DNA of 64,000 nt from contig NZ_FNUZ01000008.1 of assembly GCF_900108225.1 (NCBI RefSeq), forward strand, positions 1 to 64,000, written 5' to 3'. Shown one piece after another: positions 1 to 8,555 of the stretch (position 1 is its first letter; every line of letters begins with the position of its first letter). Origin of the DNA: Thalassococcus halodurans. Lineage in GTDB: Bacteria > Pseudomonadota > Alphaproteobacteria > Rhodobacterales > Rhodobacteraceae. A program made the position numbers and the translations under genes. The notes under the pieces are model-generated. The model saw only the letters and a list, made by a program, of their open reading frames with translations, was not told the origin of the DNA and searched no databases.

Positions 1-1672
1 GCGCGATAAAGGCAATGGCGATCAGACCCGCCAGCACCACGTATTTCAGGTACTTGAGCCGCTTGTCCCATGCCGCTGGTACGTCGATCTGGGGCACACG
101 CAGGAAGCGGCCCAAGTGATGCGCAAATTCTTGCAACGCGCCGAACGGGCAGAGCCACCCGCAAAACAGGCCACGACCCCAGGCCACAAAGCCTGCAATG
201 GCCACCGCCCAGATCAGCAGTGAAAACGGATCGTACAGAAGGAAAGCAAAGCTGCCGCCTTCGACCGCTGCGCGAAGGGTGCCGATGACGGTGACAATCG
301 ACAGTTGGCCTTGCCCCCACCAGCCGATAAAGCCCGTGACAACAGCCAGAATGGCCAGCCGAACAGGAGTAAAGCGGGGCAGGGCGGCAAGCGCGCTTTG
401 TTTGAACAAAAGCGCTGCGATCAGGCCGGTCAGGAAGACGGCCAGAACAATCATGTCTGTTTGGCGGTTGCGCAATGCCTCAAGCCACGGGGGGGCGGGT
501 TTGATCTGAACGGGACGTGTGAAAAAGCGGTCCGGCGTTGAATGGGCAACCTCGATGGTGACCGACCCGATTTCTGGTTGGAACACCCCGTGTTCGCGCA
601 CGGCCAGCACATTTAGCGTCCATTCCCGCGACGGATCAAAGCCCAACCGACGGTCGGTGCGCAGGATCATCGCGGTGCCGTCCGGTGCGCCATCGGCCAG
701 TTCCACGAACAGGTCTGCGTCGCGCAGCGCCACGGGCAGACCGTCCTGTTCCGCCGACAGCCAGTCGGGCGAGGTGTTGCGCACAAAATCCTCGCTCACC
801 AACCCGTGCCGCGCGGTTTCGATCAGAAGCAGCGGTTCGTCGTTGTCCGAGATCTCCATAAAGCGCTGAAGCTCTTCATAGGTGTCGTCGGACAGGGCGG
901 CCTTGGCGATGGAGTGCGGGCCTAGATCGACGATCCACAGATCAAGATAGGCCTCGTCGGGATAGTCACTGGCCTCGGGGTCGTCACCGGCCCAGCGGGT
1001 GCCTGCGAACAGCGCGTCGATTTCGGCGTTGGTCAGTTGTTTGCGTGTGGCGATGCCTTGGGACACCAGATCATCCCACGTCAGGGTCTCGGAATACTCG
1101 GGGTCCGGATAGGCGGGGGGCGAGGTGGCGATGCCCTGCATCTTTTCCCGCGCCACAGCCAGCGCGGCCCCCATCACCGATTCATGCGCGATCCGGACGC
1201 TGGCGGTCGCCTTGGTCACACCGTCCAGATAGACCAGCGACGATCCAGTGGCCCCTTCGCCATAAGGCGTGCCCACAACAATGGAATCCGAAATCGACAA
1301 GCCGCCGTATTGTTCAAAGAACTTGCGAAACGGGGCCTCGCCCAGACCGGACACAAAGATCGGTTCGTTATGGTTGATCAGCTGGACGTCCAGAAACTTG
1401 CCCTCAAGATCCAGGACAACCAGCACATTGATCGGCGCGCCGGAAAAGCCGGGTAGGGGGGCAAGAGGTTCGGTTTCAAACACATAACCCGCCTCGGCCC
1501 CGCCGGAATTCAGCAGGCTGTAGACGCCTTTGTCATTCAGCGCCTCGCCAATGGAAAAGGGTGCGCGGACAAAGGCCGATAGATCGTCACGCGACAGGGG
1601 TTCGGCACCGCCCGAAATGGTCGACAAAAGCAGGCTGACGAAAGTCGCAAATATTAAGGCTATGGCGCGCAT
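1..1672 (-). CDS. nosR: NosR/NirI-type membrane flavoprotein (partial, 3' end outside window)
   Basis: Read on the minus strand from an ATG at 1672, the frame stays open to base 1, giving about 557 residues with the C-terminus missing. A signal peptide (MRAIALIFATFVSLLLSTIS) is followed by a periplasmic FMN-binding domain. The segment DGVTKATAS near residue 165 fits the covalent-flavin motif of NosR. A long beta-rich periplasmic region follows, then membrane segments beginning around residue 400 (VLAVFLTGLIAALLF) and a cytoplasmic-loop CGWLCPFGALQE motif typical of the NosR/NapH/RnfD polyferredoxin membrane core. The C-terminal 4Fe-4S domain would lie to the left of the window. NosR donates electrons to, and is needed for expression of, nitrous oxide reductase; NirI is the paralogue linked to nitrite reductase. 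I prefer NosR, but the two cannot be separated without the next genes. The start lacks a clear ribosome-binding site. Confidence 0.85.
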   Translation of the reverse strand, partial: MRAIALIFATFVSLLLSTISGGAEPLSRDDLSAFVRAPFSIGEALNDKGVYSLLNSGGAEAGYVFETEPLAPLPGFSGAPINVLVVLDLEGKFLDVQLINHNEPIFVSGLGEAPFRKFFEQYGGLSISDSIVVGTPYGEGATGSSLVYLDGVTKATASVRIAHESVMGAALAVAREKMQGIATSPPAYPDPEYSETLTWDDLVSQGIATRKQLTNAEIDALFAGTRWAGDDPEASDYPDEAYLDLWIVDLGPHSIAKAALSDDTYEELQRFMEISDNDEPLLLIETARHGLVSEDFVRNTSPDWLSAEQDGLPVALRDADLFVELADGAPDGTAMILRTDRRLGFDPSREWTLNVLAVREHGVFQPEIGSVTIEVAHSTPDRFFTRPVQIKPAPPWLEALRNRQTDMIVLAVFLTGLIAALLFKQSALAALPRFTPVRLAILAVVTGFIGWWGQGQLSIVTVIGTLRAAVEGGSFAFLLYDPFSLLIWAVAIAGFVAWGRGLFCGWLCPFGALQEFAHHLGRFLRVPQIDVPAAWDKRLKYLKYVVLAGLIAIAFIA

Positions 1673-1785
1673 AATGGGCACACTAGAAACCGTGCGGAAA
1701 CGGCGAAATCCGACCAAGGTCTCAGCCGCATCGCAGCAATGTGCTTTCGCCTGCCCGGGCCCAGTTCATTGACCGAAATCTGCCA

Positions 1786-1802
1786 TTGGCATATATTGCC
1801 AA
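1786..1802. promoter_or_regulatory. Palindromic operator candidate upstream of parDE
   Basis: A perfect inverted repeat, TTGGCA-TATAT-TGCCAA, lies 15 bases before the parD start and just ahead of its ribosome-binding site (TAGGAGG, 1807-1813). ParD antitoxins are ribbon-helix-helix proteins that bind such short palindromes and repress their own operon. The AT-rich spacer could overlap a -10 element. The sequence is seen directly; the operator role is inferred. Confidence 0.6.
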
Positions 1803-1817
1803 CTGATAGGAGGCCCC

Positions 1818-2075
1818 ATGGTCACACGCAATGTTGTTCTGACAGACACCCAAGATCAGCTGGTTCAGGCGCTGGTGGCCTCTGGCCGTTACCAGAACGT
1901 CAGCGAAGCCATGCGTGCGGGCCTTCGACTGCTGGAACAGCAAGAGGCGGAACTGGCGGGCATCCGCAAAGGGCTGCTGGAAGGGTTGGATCAGGCGGAA
2001 CGCGGTGATTTTGCCGATGGCACCGGTCAGGCCGCGATCCGCCGCGCCTTTGCACGGGCGCGCACCGGCGAATGA
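1818..2075 (+). CDS. parD: ParD-type antitoxin (ribbon-helix-helix)
   Basis: This 85-residue protein has the ParD/CopG-like pattern. Residues 3-45 form the ribbon-helix-helix DNA-binding part (NVVLTDTQDQLVQALVASG, then YQNVSEAMRAGLRLLEQQE). A charged, flexible C-terminal tail follows, which in this family wraps and neutralises the toxin. The start is set by a strong TAGGAGG four bases upstream. The stop overlaps the next start by 4 bases (ATGA), so toxin translation is coupled to antitoxin. Type II antitoxins usually repress their own promoter, and a palindrome sits immediately upstream. Length and layout match chromosomal parDE pairs. Confidence 0.9.
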   Translation: MVTRNVVLTDTQDQLVQALVASGRYQNVSEAMRAGLRLLEQQEAELAGIRKGLLEGLDQAERGDFADGTGQAAIRRAFARARTGE

Positions 2076-2392
2076 CCAAATCGCTGCGCCTGACCAAACG
2101 GGCCGAAAACAGTCTGACCGAGATCGCCGCTTGGACCATCGATAGTTTCGGACCGCTTCAGGCCGATGCCTATGAGGCCGAACTGCTGGCGCGATGCGAT
2201 GATCTGGTCAACGGACGCGCCCACAGTCGTAGTTGCGCGGTGCTGGTCGATGGGGCCCATGACCTGCGCTACATTCGCGCCGGTGAACACTTTGTGGTCT
2301 ATGTGGAAACCAACCTTACAGTCACGATCATCGATATACTGCATTCGCGTTGTGATCTTCCCCGCCATATCGCCGCCTTGGCGACTTTGTGA
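2072..2392 (+). CDS. parE: ParE/RelE-family toxin
   Basis: This 106-residue protein matches the ParE toxin fold. It has an N-terminal helical hairpin (LTKRAENSLTEIAAWTIDSFG, with the conserved A-x-x-D/E-L-x-x-I-like pattern) followed by beta strands ending in VVYVETNLTVTIIDILHSRCD, near-typical for ParE. ParE toxins inhibit DNA gyrase, while RelE relatives cleave mRNA. Sequence alone favours ParE because the partner is ParD-like. It overlaps parD by 4 bases and is followed by a 78-base gap before hupT. The pair sits exactly between a nos/nir gene and the hydrogenase cluster, a location that could stabilise this accessory region (inference). Confidence 0.87.
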   Translation: MTKSLRLTKRAENSLTEIAAWTIDSFGPLQADAYEAELLARCDDLVNGRAHSRSCAVLVDGAHDLRYIRAGEHFVVYVETNLTVTIIDILHSRCDLPRHIAALATL

Positions 2393-2470
2393 CTGTCCCA
2401 CGGAATTTCCTTCTTTTTTCAAAGCGCCTATGCTGTTCTGAAAGCCACCCGAAACAAACAGGTTGTCTGA

Positions 2471-3784
2471 ATGCGGACCGAAGACGCCCATAACATCGGT
2501 GAAGAAGCCTGGAGCGACGTTCTTAGCGCCGTTGACCGGACCTATGCGGAACTGGTCGATTATCAGGAACAGCTTGAGGCGCGGAACACCGAACTGATGC
2601 AGCTTCGGGCGTTTCTGTCGTCGATCATGACGTCGATCAGCGACTATTTGGTGGTGACCGGCAAAGACCTGCGAATATCCGATGCCAGTGCGTCGTTCTG
2701 TCAGGCGGTGGGCTGTGCAAAGGATGATCTGGTCGGGCGCGAGATCGGTGAATTTCTGGCAGATGCCCACAGCGAGCGCCTGCTGGGCACAATCACCCGC
2801 ACCATCGGCATGAAATCGGGTGAAACGTTCGAGGCCGACTTGATGACCGTATCCGGCCACGATCCCGTGGAATTCAAGGTCGCCCCAAGGCTTGACCGTC
2901 GCCGCCGCGTGACGGGGATCGTTCTGACGGGTCGCCCCCTTGGCGAACTCCGCCGTGCGTTTTCCGAACTGGCCGAAAGCCACGAGACGTTGAAGCAGGC
3001 GCAAAGCCAGTTGGTCCGAAACGAAAAGCTGGCGTCTTTGGGCCGTTTGCTGGCTGGCGTGGCGCATGAGCTGAACAACCCGATCAGCTTTGTCTACGCC
3101 AACACCCACGCGTTGGAAAAATACCTCGACCGGTTCGAGAAGTACTTTGAAAGCGTCCAGGCCGGTGCGCCGCGGGCCGATCTGGTGGAACTGCGCAAAG
3201 AGCTGAAGATCGACCGCGATCTGAAAAACCTGCGCACCGCCATCGAAGGCGCGCGCGACGGGTCGGAACGGGTGCGCAGTATTGTCGAAGATCTGCGCCG
3301 CCTGTCTGCAGACGGGTCCGGTGATTTCGTGTCGTTCGATCTGGGCGAAACGTTCCGTATTGCTGCCAACTGGGTCAAACGCGGCACCAAGGCCGCTGTC
3401 GAAATCCATATGGACGGCGAAGAAACCTGTATGGCCCGTGGCCGTCCGGGGCATATCCAGCAGGTGGTCATGAACCTTGTCCAGAACGCCGTGGACTCCA
3501 TGGCCGGTCAGGACGAGGCCGCGATCAATGTGACACTGGCCTACGAAGGGGACCGCGCTGTTTTGACCATTTGTGATACCGGCCCCGGTATTCCAGAAGA
3601 TGTGGCAGGGGCGATTTTCGACCCGTTCTTTACGACCAAACAGGTGGGTGACGGCACCGGTCTGGGCCTGTCCATTTCCCACAAAATTGCCGAGGAACAC
3701 GGCGGCGATCTGAGGCTTCTACCCTCAGAACCCGGCAAGGGCGCGTGTTTCCGGTTGGAACTGTGCAAGGGGCAGGCGGGATGA
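2471..3784 (+). CDS. hupT: HupT soluble sensor histidine kinase (hydrogenase regulation)
   Basis: This 437-residue cytoplasmic kinase has no membrane segments. Residues 1-45 are a coiled N-terminus and about 45-165 a PAS-type sensor domain. A short coiled segment leads to the H-box LAGVAHELNNPISF with phospho-acceptor His199. The HATPase domain carries the N-box (NLVQNAVDSM), G1 (DTGPGIP) and G2 (GDGTGLGLSI) motifs. In Rhodobacter capsulatus HupT phosphorylates HupR and shuts down hupSL when the HupUV sensor reports no H2. The gene overlaps hupU by 4 bases, so kinase and sensor are translationally coupled. The start at 2471 is the first in-frame ATG and has only a weak ribosome-binding site. 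Confidence 0.95.
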   Translation: MRTEDAHNIGEEAWSDVLSAVDRTYAELVDYQEQLEARNTELMQLRAFLSSIMTSISDYLVVTGKDLRISDASASFCQAVGCAKDDLVGREIGEFLADAHSERLLGTITRTIGMKSGETFEADLMTVSGHDPVEFKVAPRLDRRRRVTGIVLTGRPLGELRRAFSELAESHETLKQAQSQLVRNEKLASLGRLLAGVAHELNNPISFVYANTHALEKYLDRFEKYFESVQAGAPRADLVELRKELKIDRDLKNLRTAIEGARDGSERVRSIVEDLRRLSADGSGDFVSFDLGETFRIAANWVKRGTKAAVEIHMDGEETCMARGRPGHIQQVVMNLVQNAVDSMAGQDEAAINVTLAYEGDRAVLTICDTGPGIPEDVAGAIFDPFFTTKQVGDGTGLGLSISHKIAEEHGGDLRLLPSEPGKGACFRLELCKGQAG

Positions 3785-4773
3785 ATATTCTCTGGCTTCA
3801 ATCTGCGGGCTGCGGTGGCTGCACCATGTCGCTTTTGTGCGCGGAAAACCCCAATGTGATCGAACTGCTTGAAGGGGCAGGGCTGTCGTTTCTGTGGCAT
3901 CCGTCGCTAAGCATCGAAAGCGGTGCGCAGGTGCGCAAAATCCTGAATGACGTGGAAAGCGGGGAACAGCCGCTGGATATTCTGTGCATCGAAGGATCGA
4001 TCGTGCGCGGGCCGAACGGGACGGGCAAATACCACGTTCTGGCGGGCACGGGCCGGTCCATGCTGGATTGGGTGCAAAGCCTGTCGAAAAAGGCGCGGCA
4101 TGTGGTGGCGGTTGGCACCTGCGCGACCTATGGCGGCGTGACGTCAGCGGGCGAAAACCCGTCAGATGCGGTGGGTGTGCAGTACGAGGGCGCGCATCGC
4201 GGTGGGGCCTTGCCTGCGGATTTCACCAGCGTATCGGGCCTGCCGGTGATCAACGTGGCGGGCTGCCCGACGCATCCCGACTGGGTCACTGAAACACTGC
4301 TGCTTCTGGCCGAGGATGCCTTGGGCGAGGATCAATTGGATGGCTATGGTCGGCCCAAGTTCTATGCCGATAACCTTGTCCACCATGCCTGCCCGAAGAA
4401 CGAGTTCTACGAATACAAAGCCAGCGCGACCAAGCTGTCGGAAATCGGCTGTATGATGGAACATCTGGGCTGTGTCGGCACGCAGGCCGTGGGTGATTGC
4501 AATATTCGCGGGTGGAACGGCGAAGGAAGCTGTACGCGAGCCGGATACCCCTGCATCAACTGCACCGCGCCTGAATTCGAAGAACCCGGCCACGCCTTTA
4601 CCGAAACGCCCAAGTTCGCGGGCATCCCTGTGGGCCTGCCCTCTGACATGCCAAAGGCGTGGTTCATGGCGCTGGCCAGCCTTTCCAAGGCCGCGACCCC
4701 GCGCCGGATCGAGGTTAACGCCACATCCGACAGGATCACCGTGCCACCCAGCCTGAAAGCCCCCAAATCATGA
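3781..4773 (+). CDS. hupU: HupU regulatory (H2-sensing) hydrogenase small subunit
   Basis: This 330-residue small subunit starts at the ATG overlapping the hupT stop. The protein begins MNILWLQSAGCGGCTMSLLC, so it lacks the twin-arginine signal of HupS and stays in the cytoplasm. Cys11 and Cys14 begin the proximal Fe-S ligand set. Later ligands are seen in VGTCATYGG, NVAGCPTHPDW and the C-terminal HHACPKNEFYE and CIRGW-like region up to YPCINCTAPEF. With HupV it forms the regulatory hydrogenase, an H2 receptor of very low turnover that passes its signal to HupT. The longer reading from 3745 would run inside hupT and is not needed. Confidence 0.95.
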   Translation: MNILWLQSAGCGGCTMSLLCAENPNVIELLEGAGLSFLWHPSLSIESGAQVRKILNDVESGEQPLDILCIEGSIVRGPNGTGKYHVLAGTGRSMLDWVQSLSKKARHVVAVGTCATYGGVTSAGENPSDAVGVQYEGAHRGGALPADFTSVSGLPVINVAGCPTHPDWVTETLLLLAEDALGEDQLDGYGRPKFYADNLVHHACPKNEFYEYKASATKLSEIGCMMEHLGCVGTQAVGDCNIRGWNGEGSCTRAGYPCINCTAPEFEEPGHAFTETPKFAGIPVGLPSDMPKAWFMALASLSKAATPRRIEVNATSDRITVPPSLKAPKS

Positions 4774-6200
4774 CCGAAACATCCTTGCTTGTCGGTCCGT
4801 TCAACAGGGTTGAGGGGGACTTGGAAATCCGTCTGGATGTGACGGATGGAAAGGTGTCTGCAGCCTACACGAACTCGCCCCTGTTTCGCGGGTTCGAACG
4901 TATCCTGCTGGGCAAACCCCCGACCGAAGCGCTGACCATCACGCCGCGCATTTGCGGTATCTGTTCGATCAGCCAATCCGCCGCCGCCGCCCGTGCGCTG
5001 GCCGATGCGGCAGGGGCCACACCAGCGCCCGAGGGCGAGAAAACCGCCGCCTTGCTGCACGCGGTCGAAAACCTTGCTGACCACGTCACGCATTTCAACA
5101 TGTTCTTCATGCCCGATTTCGCGCGTCCCGATTATGCGGGCAAGCCGTGGCATGACCGTGCGGTTGACCGCTTTACGGCGGCCCAAGGATCTGCCCTGCG
5201 GGTGGCCATGGATGCCCGCGCGCGTCTGTTGCACATCGTTGGTCTGCTGGGCGGGAAATGGCCCCATACTCTGGCGATCCAACCCGGCGGTGTGACCCGT
5301 GCCCCCACCATGCGCGACAAGGTCCGGATCAGCGCCGACCTGACCGCCTTCCGCCGCTATCTGGAACAGCAGCTGTTCGGCGGATCGGTCGAAGAGTTCG
5401 AGGCCCTGACAACCGTCGATGCGCTGGCCGACTGGGGCAGGGGCGATGTGGCCCTGTTTATGGAGATCGCCCGCGATCTGGATTTGGCGCACTCGGGGCA
5501 GGGCGCGGGCCGCTATCTGTCGTTCGGTGCCTACCCCTTGCCCAACGGTCCGATCTGGCAGGCCGGCACATGGACAAACGGTATTGAAGGCCCCTTGGAC
5601 ACAAGCGGGATTGCAGAAGACATCAGTCATGCGTGGATGCTGGGCGATGCCGCGCACCCCAGTCAGGGCATGACCGTGCCCGACGTGGATATGAGCGCCG
5701 ATGCCTACAGCTGGTGCAAGGCCCCGCGCCTAAACGGGTTGGGCTATGAAACCGGCGCTTTGGCGCGGCAGGTGGTGGATGGCCATCCGCTGGCCCGTGA
5801 TCTGGCGAAACAGGGCGGCGTTCTGGCGCGTGTTGGTGGACGTCTGTTGGAAATCGCGCGCACGCAGATCGCGATGGAAAGCATCCTTGCCGATATCGAC
5901 CCCAAAGCACCCTTTATGGACCGCGCGAAGCTGCCCGCGAATGGCGAAGGCATGGGTCTGGTCGAAGCTGCGCGCGGGTCGCTGGGCCATTGGATCAGGA
6001 TCGAAAACGGCGCGATTGCGTCCTACCAGATCATCGCGCCCACGACGTGGAACTTTTCGCCCCGCGACGCAGGCGGCACCCCCGGTCCGGTCGAGGCCGC
6101 GCTTGTCGGCGCGCCCGTGCGCGAGGGCGAGGAAACGCCGCTGTCTGTCCAGCATATCGTGCGCAGCTTTGATCCCTGTATGGTCTGCACAGTCCATTGA
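4770..6200 (+). CDS. hupV: HupV regulatory (H2-sensing) hydrogenase large subunit
   Basis: This 476-residue NiFe subunit overlaps hupU by 4 bases. The N-terminal nickel motif is RICGICSISQ (Cys62, Cys65) and the C-terminal motif DPCMVCTVH is the very end of the protein. It therefore has no C-terminal extension and needs no endopeptidase, unlike HupL. This is a hallmark of H2-sensing hydrogenases such as HoxC. Asn/Ser differences around the first motif (SISQ in place of TGTH) are also typical of sensors. It works with HupU as receptor for the HupT/HupR pathway. The stop overlaps the TTG start of hypF. Confidence 0.95.
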   Translation: MTETSLLVGPFNRVEGDLEIRLDVTDGKVSAAYTNSPLFRGFERILLGKPPTEALTITPRICGICSISQSAAAARALADAAGATPAPEGEKTAALLHAVENLADHVTHFNMFFMPDFARPDYAGKPWHDRAVDRFTAAQGSALRVAMDARARLLHIVGLLGGKWPHTLAIQPGGVTRAPTMRDKVRISADLTAFRRYLEQQLFGGSVEEFEALTTVDALADWGRGDVALFMEIARDLDLAHSGQGAGRYLSFGAYPLPNGPIWQAGTWTNGIEGPLDTSGIAEDISHAWMLGDAAHPSQGMTVPDVDMSADAYSWCKAPRLNGLGYETGALARQVVDGHPLARDLAKQGGVLARVGGRLLEIARTQIAMESILADIDPKAPFMDRAKLPANGEGMGLVEAARGSLGHWIRIENGAIASYQIIAPTTWNFSPRDAGGTPGPVEAALVGAPVREGEETPLSVQHIVRSFDPCMVCTVH

Positions 6201-8446
6201 CCGAGGCGCGCCGTATCCGTGTGCGGGGGCAGGTGCAGGGGGTCGGGTTCCGGCCCTTCATCTGGCAGTTGGCGCAGCGCTTTGACATCACCGGTCAGGT
6301 TCTGAACGATCCCGAAGGGGTTTTGATCTTTGCCCAAGGCGTGGCGCTTGACGCTTTTACCACTGCTATCCGCACAGACGCGCCGCCCTTGGCGCGCGTG
6401 GATGCGGTGGAAAGCGCGCCGTGCGAGGCGTTAGGGACCGATAGCTTTGACATCGTCGCCTCGACAGGGGCGGGGGCCGAAACGCGGGTGACACCGGATG
6501 CCGCGACCTGCGGGGATTGTCTGGCGGAAATTCGGGATCCGGCGGACAGGCGGTTTGGCTATGCTTTTGCCAACTGCACCCACTGCGGACCGCGGTTCAC
6601 GATCTTACGCGCGCTGCCCTATGACCGTGGCCAGACCACTATGGCCCCGTTCAACATGTGCGATGCCTGCCGCGCGGAATACGAAAACCCCGCCGACCGC
6701 CGCTTTCACGCGCAACCGGTGGCCTGTGCTGACTGCGGCCCGCGTGTTTGGGTCGAGCCGGAAAGCGACGGAGACCCGATTACCGATGCGGCGGATCGTT
6801 TGCTGAACGGTCAGGTGCTGGCGATCAAGGGTCTGGGCGGGTTTCATCTGGCATGTGACGCAACGAATGCCAAGACCATCGCCACGTTGCGAGAACGGAA
6901 GCGTAGGCCTGCAAAACCCTTTGCCTTGATGGGCACGTTGGACATGATTCGGCGGTATGCGTCGGTTGGCCCGGCGGACGAGGCGTTGTTGGCGGACGCG
7001 GCGGCGCCTGTTGTGCTGTTGGAAGCTACAGGCGACAGCCTGCCTGACGGGATCGCACCTGATCAGATCACGCTGGGCTGGATGCTGCCCTATACGCCTT
7101 TGCATCACCTGTTGCTGACCGCTGTGAACCGCCCGCTTGTTATGACCAGCGGCAACCTGTCTGGCGAACCGCAGGTCATCGGCAATCAGGAAGCGCGGGA
7201 TAAGCTGGGGGCGTTTGCCGACGCTTTTGTGATGCACGACCGCGAGATCGCCCGCCGTCTGGACGATAGCGTGGAACGCGCCGATCCGCCGATGATCCTG
7301 CGTCGCGCGCGGGGGCGCGTGCCGGGGACCTTGCCCCTGCCAGAAGGGTTCGACGATGCGCCACAGGTTGCGGCCTATGGCGGGCAGATGAAATCGGCGA
7401 TTTGCCTGATCAAGAACGGTCAGGCCCTGTTGGGGCATCATCTGGGCGAGTTGGACGAGGCCCTGACCTATGATGCGTTCCTACAGGCCGATGCCGATTA
7501 CGCAGATCTTTTCGATCACAAACCCGAACTGGTCGCCTGCGATTTGCACCCTGACTTCCGCGCTTCGGTCCATGCGCGGGGCAAGGGCCTGCCGGTGGTT
7601 GAGGTACAGCATCACCACGCGCATCTGGCGTCTTGTCTTGCGGAAAACGGCTGGCCGCTCGATGGCGGCGAAGTGGCGGGGATCATTCTGGACGGGACGG
7701 GCCTTGGGGCTGATGGCACCGTTTGGGGGGGCGAGGTGCTGTTGGGCGATTACCACGGGTTCGAACGCCATGCTTGGCTGAAACCCGCGCCGTTGATCGG
7801 AGGCGATATGGCGTCGCGTGAACCCTGGCGGAACGCGCTTGCGCGGTTGGATCAGGCGGGTCTGCACGATTGGGCGGACGCGTTGTTTGGGGATCAGCCG
7901 CTGGCGATGGCGCGGATGGCGATGGACAAGGGTCTGAACGCGCCCCTGTGTTCCAGCGCGGGACGTCTGTTTGATGCAGTCGCGGCTTGTTTGGGGATTT
8001 GCCCCAAGCGTCAGAGTTACGAAGGCGAGGCCGCCATGCGGCTTGAGGCCTTGGCGCAAAAGGCCCCGCCGGATGAGATTTCATTTTATTACGACATCAC
8101 CGCCACCGGTCCGAACATTGATCCAAGCGAGATGTGGGCCACGATCCGTTATGATCTGAGTAACGGTGTTTCGGCAGAGATCATCGCGCTTCGGTTCCAT
8201 TCTGCTCTGGCGCGCGTGTTCGCGCAGGCCGCGGGGGATTTGGTGTCAGTTAAACAGGCAAAGGCGGTCGTCCTGTCCGGTGGATGCTTCCAGAACGCGC
8301 TGCTTCATCGCTTGACCTGCGAATGGTTGACCGCGATGAAGATCGACGTGCGTGTTCTGGCCCACAAAACCACGCCCGCAAACGATGGCGGGCTGGCATT
8401 GGGGCAGGCGGTGATTGCCGCGGCGCGGCATCTGACCAACCGGTAA
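6197..8446 (+). CDS. hypF: HypF carbamoyltransferase (cyanide ligand synthesis)
   Basis: This 749-residue maturation protein shows all the HypF domains. An acylphosphatase domain opens the protein (GQVQGVGFRPFIW). Two Cys4 zinc fingers follow (CGDCLAEI with CTHCGPRF, then CDACRAEY with CADCGPRV). After a YrdC-like ATP-binding domain (about 190-370) comes a Kae1-like carbamoyltransferase domain with the HHHAH metal motif near residue 475. HypF transfers carbamoyl from carbamoyl phosphate to the HypE C-terminal cysteine, the source of the CN ligands. The start is TTG at 6197, overlapping the hupV stop; the acylphosphatase domain begins within nine residues of it and no in-frame ATG lies nearby. 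It is the last gene before the hupS promoter region. Confidence 0.95.
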   Translation: MTEARRIRVRGQVQGVGFRPFIWQLAQRFDITGQVLNDPEGVLIFAQGVALDAFTTAIRTDAPPLARVDAVESAPCEALGTDSFDIVASTGAGAETRVTPDAATCGDCLAEIRDPADRRFGYAFANCTHCGPRFTILRALPYDRGQTTMAPFNMCDACRAEYENPADRRFHAQPVACADCGPRVWVEPESDGDPITDAADRLLNGQVLAIKGLGGFHLACDATNAKTIATLRERKRRPAKPFALMGTLDMIRRYASVGPADEALLADAAAPVVLLEATGDSLPDGIAPDQITLGWMLPYTPLHHLLLTAVNRPLVMTSGNLSGEPQVIGNQEARDKLGAFADAFVMHDREIARRLDDSVERADPPMILRRARGRVPGTLPLPEGFDDAPQVAAYGGQMKSAICLIKNGQALLGHHLGELDEALTYDAFLQADADYADLFDHKPELVACDLHPDFRASVHARGKGLPVVEVQHHHAHLASCLAENGWPLDGGEVAGIILDGTGLGADGTVWGGEVLLGDYHGFERHAWLKPAPLIGGDMASREPWRNALARLDQAGLHDWADALFGDQPLAMARMAMDKGLNAPLCSSAGRLFDAVAACLGICPKRQSYEGEAAMRLEALAQKAPPDEISFYYDITATGPNIDPSEMWATIRYDLSNGVSAEIIALRFHSALARVFAQAAGDLVSVKQAKAVVLSGGCFQNALLHRLTCEWLTAMKIDVRVLAHKTTPANDGGLALGQAVIAAARHLTNR

Positions 8447-8481
8447 CCACCTTACCGAAGCGCCGATTATCCGGTTACCAC
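8440..8481 (+). promoter_or_regulatory. Direct repeats CCGGTWACCAC, 31 bp apart, upstream of hupS
   Basis: CCGGTAACCAC at 8440-8450 (overlapping the hypF stop) recurs as CCGGTTACCAC at 8471-8481. The 31-base spacing is about three helical turns, which puts both copies on the same DNA face. They lie roughly 190-230 bases before hupS, where an enhancer-type activator such as HupR would bind. They do not match the TTG-N5-CAA site reported for R. capsulatus HupR, so the assignment is speculative. Confidence 0.35.
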
Positions 8482-8507
8482 GCATCCGGCAGGGTGCGCG
8501 CAGCCAT

Positions 8508-8530
8508 ATGCATTAATCCATATAATGCAT
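8508..8530. promoter_or_regulatory. Perfect 8-bp-arm palindrome in the hupS promoter region
   Basis: ATGCATTA and TAATGCAT flank a 7-base spacer and are exact reverse complements. The element lies 140 bases ahead of the hupS start, between the direct repeats and an AT-rich IHF-like stretch. It may be a regulator binding site. A related ATGCAT hexamer recurs at 8624-8629, closer to the gene. Confidence 0.45.
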
Positions 8531-8542
8531 TGAAAAATAATA

Positions 8543-8555
8543 AAAATTTTTGATA
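8543..8555 (-). promoter_or_regulatory. IHF-like binding site upstream of hupS
   Basis: Read on the minus strand this is TATCAAAAATTTT, which fits the IHF consensus WATCAANNNNTTR except at the last base. It sits in the only strongly AT-rich stretch of the hupS upstream region. IHF is known to bend the hupSL promoter in Rhodobacter capsulatus and bring HupR to RNA polymerase, so a site here is expected. Confidence 0.5.

Noticed and set aside
1769-1782. FNR/Anr-type box near the nosR start
   Set aside because: TTGAC-N4-ATCTG matches only 7 of 10 consensus bases and the second half is poor.
2027-3700. Minus-strand open frame of 557 codons antisense to hupT
   Set aside because: hupT on the plus strand has all kinase motifs; the antisense frame has no recognisable domain and is a by-product of high GC and codon use.
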